From Brugia malayi (lineage: Eukaryota; Nematoda; Chromadorea; Rhabditida; Onchocercidae), in NCBI RefSeq assembly GCF_000002995.4, contig NW_025062477.1, forward strand, positions 1,506,001 through 1,570,000: a stretch of DNA of 64,000 bases, in the 5' to 3' direction. Below the pieces are notes generated by a model. That model saw only the letters and a list, made by a program, of their open reading frames with translations. It did no database searches and was not told the DNA's origin. Shown here piece after piece: positions 52,736-64,000 of the stretch (position 1 is its first letter; each line of letters opens with the position of its first letter). A program made the translations under genes and the position numbers.

Positions 52736-55700
52736 CTGCTTGAGTTTTACAAATTCCAAAAGTCCTATCTGATGCAACGGTAACACAAAAACATGATGAG
52801 AGAATTTTTACTTTATCGTATAGGAGATAGAAGAATGGCGGTACGGGGAATAAACCCAATTCTTTTATTTTGAATGGAGCTTATACTTTGAATAATTTTC
52901 ACGCAAATTGATCATTAAAAAGTAAAAACGAATCTCTTCATCCATCATTGAAGAGTTTATGGTGATGTGGAGATCATAAATTAAATAGTAAATAATTAGA
53001 AAAAAAAAAAAAAAAAAGCAACAGAATGTCTTTGAGAAAAAAAGCAGTTAATCAGCAAACACATCGAGCAACCTATAAAAGAGTTAAAAAAGAAAACGGA
53101 CTCAAGGTATTACTAAGAAAATAATAACAACTATAATAATACTTTTCCCTGAAAAAAAAAAAAAAAAAAAAAGAAAATAAGATAATTACAGCAATCAATA
53201 AGATAACATGAAACACTGCGTAAAAAAAAAAATAAAAAAAAAACCACACAACTGACCATAAAAATGACAAATTGATTTTATTTTTATTTATTTACAAAAA
53301 TAAAAAAAAGAAAAAAGTATATAGAATACCGATTGACCTTTGACCTAAATTATATTTAACTAAAACTCTCGACTGACTCATTAAACCATACAGCGACAGT
53401 CTCGCCCTTTCACTTCCACGTCAACTGTCCAATAAATTAGTCCATCACAAACAGTCTACGCTATGAAAATGATAATCTCTCATTGAAATATTTAGTAAGA
53501 CTAAAATATTTTTGAAACTACATTTTAGATCATATAGTAAATTTAATATAATCAAAATTTTGTCTTATATTAATTCTTTAAAATATCAAAAAAAAAAAAA
53601 AAAAATAATATAGACTTTTGATCATACACAGCAAAAAGCAGCTTTTTTATAAAAAAAAAAAAATCATTTTGTTAAATTCACCAAATTTTTACACCACCAT
53701 TTCTATTTTATAATTAATTGACTTTTTTTTTTGTTTTTAATTAGTAATATTTAAATTATCGTCAACTTGAATGAATTTTTTGAATCAGATTTAAGATATT
53801 ATTTCAGTTTTAAGCTACTTGGCTTCTTGAGCTAAATCTTGTTTAACTAACTTTTAACTAAAAATATATTTAAAAAAAAAAAAAACTTACTAGGTAAAAA
53901 AAAAAAAAAAGGTGGAAGAAATCTTGTGATGCTGATTTTGATTCTATAATAATTTAAATAGTTGAGAAATTAAAACTATCAACTAAACATAATTAATTAT
54001 CATTTTAACAGATATTAATTAACAAACGGATAAACATTCTCTTTAATTTTTTATATAATTCAAACACTATTAATTTTTCATTCGAACAATTAATGCAAAG
54101 TTTGTTTTATCTTATCATAAATTTTAATTAATTTATCTTATATCATTAACATTGAGGAGAAATAACATACTAATATATCATTTAATTCTAAATGTTAATT
54201 TTAAACTAATTTCAGATTAATATTTTAAATTGCACAAAGTATAAGTTTTTTTTTTTTTTTTTTATTTCTTATTTTTTATTTCAAAATTTTAATTTTTAAC
54301 CATATTAAAAAATCGAATAATATTTGAAAGTTTAATGGTTAAAAGGAAAATGTTATTAATTCAAATTTAGATTGTACATTTTTTGAGGAAGAAAAAATCC
54401 AATTTAATCGATGAAATTGTTTACATCCAAGATAGTAACTCTATGAGAAATGTAAATTTGTAATTTATAAAGATGAAATTATTTTTGTTATAATTATACA
54501 AATAAAGTTTTAATTGTATATGAAAAATAATTTAATACAGTTAATATTAAATTTATTAATATTAATTTAAATAAATTGCGATTTTCTTATAGAAGAAAGA
54601 AGAGTAATCGTTAAAAAGTAATTTTAAGTAAATATCAAATTCTCATAGAATTACTGTCTTGAAAGTAAACAATTTCATAGCAATTAAATAAATCAATAAT
54701 TTTTCTCATCTTGCAAATAACTTTTAAATAATTTATCTCATATTATCAATATTTCGAATAAATGACATATGATGACATATAATCTTATTGATTTCCAATT
54801 TTTACTTCCTATTTAATTTAAGAATTTAAAAATAAAAAAAAACATATCAACGTAGCCAATTTATATTACAAAAAAAAAAATTAGTACACTTATTGAATAT
54901 TTGTTGAAAATTTTTTTTTCAAAAAAAACATTTAAAATACTTTGTACTCTTTAAAATATATTCACACTTAATATTATTGGTTAAATTTAAAATTTAACTA
55001 ATAAATTAACAATTTAGATTTGATATTAATTCCAAATTCAAATCTCTTTTACAAATAATAATTTTTCATTTCTTTCAAATATTTTATTTATTATTTGTAG
55101 CAAAATTTCGATAAATTTTATATTAAAAAAAAAATAAAAAGGAATGAGAAAAGATTAAAAAAGGATAAAAGATTAAAATGATGTTAATTAGAGAATGATA
55201 ATAATTAGAAATAAATGTGAAAGCCATGGCAACCAATTAATATAAAATGTTAAGTTAAAGTGTATATAGCATAATGTGCAAATCATTATTTCATTTTTCT
55301 TTTTTTCAAAATTTTCATCATTAAATGTTTTATTTTTTTGAATAAATAATCAATCTATCATTCATTCCTTTTTTTCTTTCTTTTAAAATTTAAAATTTTC
55401 ATATTTTTAGAAAATTTTTAAATCTTTACAAAAATTAATTCTCATTTTATAATTTTATCAAATTAATAAATGTTGAAATTAAAGTATGATTGTTTTTATT
55501 AATAATTATTTATGTTTCATTCATTTATTTTCGTAATTTTGCTAGTGAAGTAAATGATTTCAAAATGATTTGAAAAGAATTTTTAATTTAATTCTTTAAG
55601 TCATATTTGAATTGTTTGTTAAAAATAATTTAGTTTAATTTAGTATATAATTTAGTTTCGTTTTTTTTTTTTTTTAAATATATAATTTAATGATTTAGTT

Positions 55701-56472
55701 TTCTATTTTACTTAGTAATTTAGTTTTCTACTTCCTTTATTTATTGATGTTTTTTTTTTTTTTTCTACTTAGTTGAATTAATGGATTGAATTGTATGATA
55801 ATTATATACAAAATAAAATAACTCAAATAATTATTAACTCTTACTTATCGTTTATATTTGATGTTAGTTTATTTTAACAATTCATTAAGCTGACCAATGT
55901 TTAAATTAATTTTTCTTTGAAAATCTTTCAAGTTATAGCTTGCTAATACATATTTGATTTCAGAGCAAAGTTAAAAATTAAATTTTATAATTAAAAAATT
56001 TGCAATTGTATTAATCATAAACTATCTAAACTTTTGCCTAAAATCATCCGTTTATTAGAATTTAGTCAAATTTTTTAATTGATAAACTTTGTTTTTTTTT
56101 TTCCCAATTAGTTTACTTTGCAACAATTTCAAATTTTTTACTTTTAAAGATAAAAAAAAAAAAAGTAAATTACTTTTAAAGTTATAAAAAAAGAAAAAAA
56201 CAAAATATTATGTAAATTGCATCAATTAATGTTTTAATTTATTTAACTTATCTTAATTCATAATTAATGATTAAATAAGTTGACATCTTCTTAATTTCCA
56301 ACAAATATCTTTTCTTCTCTTTTTTTTTTTTTTTTTTTTTGTCTTAAATTTTTATGAATTTTAGATTATTAATAATTTTTAGAAAGTTCAATTAATAATT
56401 GAAGTGAAAAAAAATTTTTTTTTTTTTTAACATGAAGCGTTATATGATAATTTTTGTTATCAGGTGTGAAGA
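52736..56472. other. AT-rich spacer between divergent tfg-1 and tax-2
   Basis: About 3.7 kb of extremely AT-rich DNA that must contain both promoters. Many A/T runs are present (52998-53015, 53153-53172, 53588-53605, 54246-54263, 56320-56340). No open frame or RNA gene is convincing. A T-rich stretch ending in a CAG at 56461-56463, 9 nt before the tax-2 ATG, may be the tax-2 spliced-leader acceptor. Confidence 0.6.
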
Positions 56473-59400
56473 ATGATGGAAGAGAATGATAATTTGATAA
56501 TAAATAAAAAAGATACGTCCAATTTGATTGACAAATTATCAGTGATAACTGAAGAAAGTGTAGTGGAAAAAATTGAAAAAACTAAAGATGAAATGGGCAA
56601 TCAAAAATTTTATCAAAGTGATATGCAAATGAATGAATTAACTGTAAAAGATATCAGTGAAGATGATGATGAACAATTAAAATTATCAGATAATATGAAA
56701 GAAAAACTTCATACATTAACTGGTAATATACGATGTCGTACTTCACAGGTAATAGAACTAAATTATCATTTAAAAATCTCTTATTTTTTTTTTCCTGATA
56801 AATTAAGCTAATTTTTGTGATCAATGTAATTAACTTTTGATATGATCATGAGCATTTATTCAAATCAAAAAATTAAATTCCAAATTTTTATCAGTAATTT
56901 ATTTCTGTAATTAAATTTTTCATCAAAAAAAAAAAAAAACTAATTTTTGAAATTGACAAATACAAAGTACCAATATTGATTGATGTTAAAATTATCAATT
57001 ATCATAATAAGTATTAAATTAGTGTTTGATTTTTTATTTTAAACTGTAAATAAATTATATTTAAATGAATAGATGATTGATGAAATAATGCAAGAATCGG
57101 ATGATGACGAGAAATGCTCAGAAAATATTGAAATTGCAACTAGAAAAGAACATCGTCCAAGTTTAATGTCACTGGTTGGACTTCAAGTTAGTACTTAAAA
57201 TAATTAATTTTAAACCTAATTAATTATTTTAGCTAAAAAAAAAAAAAAAGAAAAGAAAAAAACAACTAATTTTCTTCATTGTTTACAAATATAAATGAAT
57301 GACTGTTTAAAAAATAAAAATGAAAATATAAATATTTTCATTTTTTAAATTTTTAAAATTTAAAAAAAAAAATTTTTTTTTTTTTTTTTTTTTAGCGAGG
57401 AATATCACCTGCAAGTGATAAATGTACAAATAAATCCAAAAGTTATTTACGACGAATCTTTCTATCATCCATCAATCCATTTCGTTTGTTTATTATTTAT
57501 TAATAATAAACAAATTTAATTATTTGCTTTCATTATTTCAAGAAATTCAATCATTGCTTTGTTGTGAATTGAACAGAAAAAAAAAATGCGTAAAATTTAA
57601 AAAATTTTTACAATAATTCTTTCATCTTTAGCTACTTTTTTTCATATAAATGATTAATTCTAAAATTATACTAATTAGAACTAATAAATGAAATTATAAT
57701 TATATACGTACATGCTAATTATTTGTAATTTAAATTGTCAAATTTTTTGAATTTAAATTATCAAATTTGACAAATTTTGTTTACTTTTTAAAGCTTCTCC
57801 ATATCATAACCTATTTTCAAACTTTTATTCACTTTATAATTTTCAGATCGAGAATATTTAATTTGGTTGACAATAGTGGTGACAGCATTTCTCTACAATG
57901 CCTTCGGTATTCCATTACGAAGTTCTTATCCATATCAAACAAAATCAAATTTAATTTATTGGCTTATCACTGATTACATTGCTGATAGCATATATTTAAT
58001 TGATATGCTATTCATTAAGCCAAGGCTTCGTTTTATGAGTGGTGGACTTCCGGTTGTAAGTAATAAATTTTATAAATATTGAACAATAAATTTAAATTTA
58101 AAATATGCATCAAAGAGAGTGAGAGAGAGAGAGAGAGAGAGGTAAATATTGATGTATAACTCATATTTACTATTTTTGATTACATTTATTTAATTAATAT
58201 AAATAAAATATATCCATATAAATATTTTATAAAATAAAATATACAAATATGTAAATTAAAATTTTTGTATTTACAAAATTTAAATTTATTTAGTCTAAAA
58301 TTTTATTTACTTATACCATAAAATATTTGTTTTTTTTTTTTTTCTTTTTTTGTTTAACATATTATTCTATGGTACATAACTTCAGCTTTTATTTTTTTAT
58401 AACTTTATTTATTTGTCATATTTTTTATACTAAGTTATTTATAAATTAATTTTTGTATTTATTTCAATTAATGAATTTATTTGAAAAATTTTCTTACTCA
58501 GAAAGATATAAAAGAAACAATAAAACATTATGTGCACAGTAATGATTTCAAATTTGACTTACTTTCATTAACACCACTTGATATTATGTATATTTGGACT
58601 GGACCAATTGCTGCATGGCGTGCTATACGTATGTTTAAGGTAAAATTTTAATATAATTTCAAAATTTTTAAAATTAAAAAATTTTTTAAATGATTGTTTA
58701 TTATCATTTTAGTAAGTAAATAAATAAGATTAAAAAATTTTTTAAATGATTGTTTATTATCATTTTAGTAAGTAAATAAATAAGATTAAAAAATTTTTTA
58801 AATGATTGTTTATTATCACTTATTAAGTAAGTAAATAAGAGTAAAAAATTTTTTAAATGATTGTTTATTATCATTAGTAATTAATAAATAAAAAATTTTT
58901 TAAATGATTGTTTATTATCATTTTAGTAAGTAAATAAATAAGATTAAAAAATTTTTTAAATGATTGTTTATTATCACTTATTAAGTAAGTAAATAAGAGT
59001 AAAAAATTTTTTAAATGATTGTTTATTATCACTTATTAAGTAAATAAGAGTAAAAAATTTTTTAAATGATTGTTTATTATCATTTTAGTAAGTAAATAAA
59101 TAAGATTAAAAAATTTTTTAAATGATTGTTTATTATCACTTAGTAAACAAATAAATATTTCATTTATTAGATTATATTGTTTTTTTTTTTTCGTTTTTGT
59201 TGTGATATTTTTTTAATTTTAGCTTCCATCATTTTGGCAATTATTCAGTTTGTTGGATAATTCAGTTTCAAATCCATACATAATTAGGTATTAAAGTTTG
59301 ATTCAATTTTAAAATAATTTAATTTATTGCATTATGTTAAAATCCAAAATATTATTTTAAATTATAAATATTCAATGTGAATTAAACATACAAATTATTA

Positions 59401-62400
59401 AAATTATGTAAAATTTTCTGTTTTTTTTTTTTTTTGGGAATTTTTTTGGGAATATCAGAGTTTATTTTTAATTAGTTTGCAGAATAACAAAAACACTTGC
59501 ATATATGATTTATTTAATTCATTGTAATAGTTGTGTGTATTATGTGTTGAGTGCTTGGCAAGCTTTTGGGCAAATTGCTTATAGAATGAATAATAAATGG
59601 TACCTCAATAAATGGGTTTATAATAATCAAGGTAAGTAAAATATTAAAGTAAAATAAGGTAGAATACTAATAAAATATGTTAATAATAATATTTTATTAT
59701 TTAAAAAGTTTTTTAAATAATGCAAATTAATTATAATAAAATTTAAACATATAAAAGATAAAATTAATTTAAAGATTATAATTAAATTATTGTTTTCTTG
59801 ATAATTATAGGTAAACAAACACATAAAAGATAAATTAATTCAAAGATTATAATTAAATTATTAATTTTTTGATAATTACAGGTTAATAATAATTTTATAA
59901 TAATAATATAAATATTTATTTCAGGAAATGCTTATATTCGATGTTTTTATTTTACAACAGCCGTAGCAACATCAACCGGTAATAATCCGGCACCAACAAA
60001 TGTTGTTGAATATATTTATATGACATTCTCCTGGATGATGGGTGTTTTTGTTTTTGCTTTATTACTTGGACAAATAAGTTGCATTTAATTTATACATTTA
60101 ATTTTAAAAATTTATAAATTTTTTTTTTTTTTTAATTTTAATAATTTTGAAAGAATTTATTATTCAAATATTATTTGCATCAAACAATAAAATCATTCCA
60201 GCATTTTTTTGTTAATTAGGCAGTATTCAAATTTATTTTACTAGCTAATAATAGATTGATCGAAATATTTTATTAGTTGAAGCAAATTTTTATTTAAATT
60301 TATTATTCAACTTTTAAATTTCACAATAAAATTTGTAGTATGGAAAATATATTTGAAGTTGAATTAATTCTTTAGATTCGAGATATTGTTTCAAATGCAA
60401 ATCGTAATCGTGAACAATATCGTAAAACTGTAGATCAAGTATTAAGCGAATGTAAACGACTTGGTCTATCCAAGGATACAATCGATCGTGTTCGAGATTG
60501 GTTTGTTTATACTTGGCAAAAGCAAAAAACTTTAGGTTTGTTATAAAGTTAAATTTATTTAAAATTATAATTAAAGTTAAATTCGTTTTAGTTTGTTTAC
60601 TTAAATTTATTCAAAATTATAAACAGAATTAGATTTGTTTTAGTTTGTTTACTTAAATTTATTCAAAATTATAAATGAAATTAAATTCGTTTTGGTTTAT
60701 TTACTTAAATTTATTCAAAATTATAAATAAATTTAGACTCATTTTAGGTTGTTTACTTAAATTTATTCAAGATTATAAATAGAATTAGATTTGTTTTAGT
60801 TTGTTCCAAAGTAAAATTTATTCAAAATTATAAATAAAATTAAATTTATTATTCAAAATTATAAATAGAATTAGATTTGTTTTAGTTTGTTCCAAAGTAA
60901 AATTTATTCAAAATTATAAATAAAATTAAATTTATTATTCAAAATTATAAATAGAATTAGATTTGTTTTAGTTTGTTCCAAAGTAAAATTTATTCAAAAT
61001 TATAAATAAAGTTAGAATTTTTTTTTTTTTTTTTTTTTTAAATTATCTAATCTTTGCATCATTTTTTTATAACAATTGAAATTAATATTAATTCGATTAA
61101 ATAAATCTAAATTTATTCTCATAAAAATATTTACATGAAAATTTCAATGCTCTATTATTACTGCTATATAAGTAATTTTCAGACGAAAAAATATTGATTG
61201 AAAAGCTACCATTGAAATTACAAACAGATTTAGCACTTTCAGTTCATTATAATACTCTCAGTAAAGTTCAACTTTTTCAGGTTTTTATTTTTTTTTTTTT
61301 GTTGAATTTTTTTTTGAATTTGTAAAATTTTGTCATACAACAATCAAATTATAATTTTATAAAACAAATAAAAAATTGATTTTCAAAAAAAAAAAAAAAC
61401 TATTTTTAAGTATTATTATTGTATTTTTTTTTACATCCACATATTTTTATCATTTTTTTAAACAGTTATGATAATTTTTTTTTTTTAAATAAAATTTTGA
61501 ACATTTTGAAAGGATTGTGATCGAGCATTACTTCGAGAATTAGTGCTTAAACTTCGACCAGTAATTTTTCTTCCTGGTGATATGATTTGTAAAAAAGTAA
61601 TTTCAACTTTTTGTTTTTTTTTTTTTTTTTTTTTTTTTTCGTTGATATCATTTTAATATGATAATATAAAACGAAAATTCAACAAAAAATTAATAAAAAT
61701 TTATTTAATAACAGATAACTGTTATTTAAAGTTACATGAAAATATAAATTAAACAATTGACTAATTTTTTATTTTATTTATTATCATAAAAATTTCTTTA
61801 AATTTATTTTATTTTATTTATTAGCAATGAAATATTAATGATTAATCTAGTGATAAAATTTTAAAATAAATTATTAATTCATTTTTTTTTTTTTTTTTTT
61901 TGCTATAATTTCATTTCTTTCCTACTATATCTTTTTCTTTTTTTAAAAAAATTAATTCATTTTTTATAATATATATTTAATAACTCTTTTTTTTTTAATA
62001 TAATAACTAAATAAATTATTTTATTAAATTTTAAGGGTGATGTTGGGAAAGAAATGTATATTGTCAATGATGGAATCCTTCAGGTTGTTGATGATGAAGA
62101 AAATAACAAAGTTTTTGCTGAACTTACTGAAGGATCAGTTTTTGGTGAAATTAGGTTATTCAAATTAATATCAAATTTTTTTTTTAACTCTTTTAAAATA
62201 ATATAAATTTATTGTTATTTAGCACAATTCTTTTGTCAAATTATAAATTTTTGTTTTTTTTTTTTTTAAATTTATTTTAATTTTTACTTTCTTTTTTTAA
62301 TTCTTATGTGAAATTTAAAAAAAAAAAAAAAATGTAAAATTTTTTCATACTTAATTCTTTAGTTTATTAGCAATCGGTGGTAATAATCGTCGAACAGCAA

Positions 62401-63144
62401 ATATTCGTTCAAAAGGTTATTCAACATTATTTGTTCTCTCAAAAGAAGATTTAAATGATGTTATCAAAGATTATCCGGATGCGCAACAATTGTTAAGAAA
62501 AAAAGCTAGGTAATCAATCTTCTCTTTCTTTCCCTCTCTCTCTCTCTCTCCCCTCTCCCTCTCCCTCTCCCTTTCTCTTTCCCTCTTTTGTTTGAAATAT
62601 TTCAATTTATGATTTATATTTGATATATTTCATTTAACAAAAAAAAAAAATTGTTAATTTTATTATCAAATAATTTTTATTCATTAATAAATTTTATTTT
62701 ATTTTATTATTTTTTTTTTTTTTTTTTGCAGAGAAATGTTGAAAAAAGATGAAAAAGTGAAGAAAGAGAAATTTTCAATGCAAAATAATTATAAGAACAT
62801 ATCAACGAATATTAATACAACAAAATTTGTAAATACAGTAATGGAAGTAATTTCATTAAATTCACCAAATGTCAAACAATCGATGTTACCTGGTAAACAT
62901 TTGAAATGTATTTTAAAAAAAAAATTGAAATATATTTTTTTTTAAAGAAAAAAACAAACAAAAAAAAAAAAAAATTTTATTAAAATACATTTAAATTATT
63001 TTCCTTCTCAAAATTTTGTTTATTTGCTAATAATTAAATCAAACATATATGTTTATTTTACCAGTTTATATTGCAGAAGATGATAAAACATCGAAAATAC
63101 GACAGAATAATGCAGTAGAAATTGATGAATTTGATAATATGTAA
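56473..63144 (+). CDS. tax-2: TAX-2, cyclic-nucleotide-gated channel beta subunit
   Basis: Beta subunit of the cGMP-gated cation channel used in nematode chemo-, thermo- and light sensation with the TAX-4 alpha subunit. Fifteen exons: 56473-56748, 57073-57186, 57396-57483, 57847-58055, 58502-58639, 59223-59287, 59483-59631, 59925-60073, 60376-60535, 61183-61280, 61513-61596, 62036-62154, 62363-62509, 62732-62892 and 63065-63144 (TAA). Together 678 residues. An acidic cytoplasmic N-terminus (1-158) precedes S1 ([16 protein letters not shown]), S2 ([17 protein letters not shown]), S3, a weakly charged S4 (AAWRAIRMF), S5, a pore at about 347-373 (TSTGNNPAP) and S6 ([11 protein letters not shown]). 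A C-linker follows, then a cyclic-nucleotide-binding domain (about 485-600) with [18 protein letters not shown], the phosphate-binding cassette with its Arg and Thr. The GGxNRRTAN stretch and the LRKKAR end match vertebrate CNGB. The donor after 60073 is ATAAGT instead of GTAAGT; otherwise the gene is intact. Confidence 0.92.
58114..58141. repeat. GA microsatellite in tax-2 intron 4
   Basis: A (GA)n run about 60 bp past the strong GTAAGT donor of exon 57847-58055. Confidence 0.88.
58669..59155. repeat. Tandem repeat array (about nine units of roughly 46-58 bp) in tax-2 intron 5
   Basis: The core aaatgattgtttattatca recurs about nine times, separated by variable AT-rich pieces such as ttttagtaagtaaataaataag. 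Units differ by small indels, so the array has drifted. It is confined to the intron between exons 58502-58639 and 59223-59287. Confidence 0.92.
60545..61015. repeat. Tandem repeat array (about eight to nine units of up to 60 bp) in tax-2 intron 9
   Basis: Repeated core ttattcaaaattataaat followed by aattagatttgttttagttt-like sequence, between exons 60376-60535 and 61183-61280. Later units (60790-61010) carry a shorter, near-identical higher-order pattern. The sequence is unrelated to the intron 5 array. Confidence 0.9.
62520..62586. repeat. CT-rich microsatellite in tax-2 intron 13
   Basis: (CT)n passing into (CCCTCT)n-like units, just after the donor of exon 62363-62509. Confidence 0.85.
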
Positions 63145-64000
63145 TGGAATAATAAATGATTTCAAATGAGTAAAATTTCGATTTTGAATTGTTAAAATGT
63201 ACTGCAATTAATTTTTATTAATTTTAATAATATAAACTATTTAATTAATACATTTTATTTATTCACTTGCTAGAATACAAGCAGAAATATACAAATTCTT
63301 TTAAAAAATTTTGGTAAAAATTATATTAATAATCCATGAGTTATTATAAAAAATAAAGTTTTTATCACAGTTAAAACGAAACATTTACAAAATGCTAATT
63401 TTTAGAATGAATTTAAAGTTATATTACATATACATACATACATTCAAATATATCAATGATAAAATGATAAAGGTGATAAAAGTGATTGGAAGAAATGAAC
63501 AATGTTATTAATTAGAAGTGAAAAAAAAAAAAAAAAATCATACTTTTGATAAATAGTATTTTATTTAAGTGGAACTTTTACTGGAAGCTGAGAAATTTTT
63601 ACTTCTTTTTTTTTTTTTTTTACTTTATATTTAAACCAGTTCTGATCAATGTGATCAGAACTTTGATCTCATTTGATTTAAAGTCAATATTTTAATTGGT
63701 AGAATGATTTCTATCTACATCTATACATTACGTAACATTTGAAGGAAAGCATTTAAAAAAAAAAAATTTTTTTTTTAAAAATTGGAAAATGATAAATTAT
63801 AGGATTTACGTAGACAAATGCATCTGTAAAAATTTTTTTTTTTTTGCTTTTCAATTTTAAAATTCAAAAATTTTTAATCTATTTACTAATACTAAGAAAT
63901 TAAATAGATGAATATTCTATTTGTAATCCAGATATTTTAATTTGAATTCCATATTATTTCAAAGTATTAAATAAATTGTTCATTTTAATTACTTATTTTT
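63145..64000. other. tax-2 3' UTR and downstream AT-rich sequence
   Basis: Low-complexity AT-rich DNA with several poly-A/T runs (63521-63537, 63605-63621, 63832-63845). No gene is recognised before the right edge. Confidence 0.6.
63352..63357 (+). terminator. Candidate poly(A) signal of tax-2
   Basis: AATAAA about 210 bp after the tax-2 stop. Another AATAAA lies at 63151, only 7 bp past the stop, which would give a very short 3' UTR. Which one is used cannot be told from sequence. Confidence 0.35.

Noticed and set aside
58669..59155. Regularly spaced repeats considered as a CRISPR array
   Set aside because: The spacers are AT-rich variants of the same unit, the setting is an intron of a eukaryotic gene, and no cas genes are present.

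Overview
The window is nuclear DNA from a nematode. It is very AT-rich, packed with A/T homopolymer runs, and every gene is cut by short introns with worm-like acceptors (TTTCAG, TTTTAG). Four protein-coding genes can be built exon by exon, with reading frame conserved across the chosen junctions. All four match animal or nematode families: ANC-1 (nesprin/SYNE), GMPPA, TFG-1 and TAX-2 (cyclic-nucleotide-gated channel beta subunit). The exact species is not determined. Fairly long introns and the AT content would fit a clade III (spirurid/filarial) worm, but that is only a guess.

Layout. (1) 1-37847, minus strand: the 5' part of a giant anc-1 gene, about 52 exons and about 5,970 codons visible, running off the left edge. 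It starts with paired calponin-homology (actin-binding) domains at 31470-37847. A unique spectrin-like rod follows at 14314-31009. Then comes a tandem array at 1 to about 14135 with a unit of about 4.93 kb (six exons, 1,424 codons). The copies are almost identical, introns included. The C-terminal KASH membrane anchor is not in the window. (2) 37848-44805: 7 kb of intergenic DNA with microsatellites. (3) 44806-47917, minus strand: a complete 8-exon GMPPA gene (408 aa). (4) 49719-52721, minus strand: a complete tfg-1 gene (519 or 525 aa). (5) 52722-56472: a 3.75 kb AT-rich spacer between divergent genes. (6) 56473-63144, plus strand: a tax-2 gene of 15 exons (678 aa).

The genes are not an operon and do not form one pathway. 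ANC-1 links actin to nuclei and organelles, GMPPA tunes GDP-mannose synthesis, TFG-1 organises ER exit sites, and TAX-2 is a sensory transduction channel. As I recall, all four C. elegans counterparts lie on chromosome I, so the window looks like a conserved chromosomal-element neighbourhood.

I found no undescribed defence or mobile system. The points most worth following are the homogenised anc-1 mega-repeat (unit 1,424 codons, against 903 residues reported for C. elegans), a chimeric exon and an AT palindrome at the array edge, an apparent AT-AG intron in tax-2, a GC-AG intron and a decayed duplicate exon in GMPPA, and an 18-nt candidate microexon in tfg-1.
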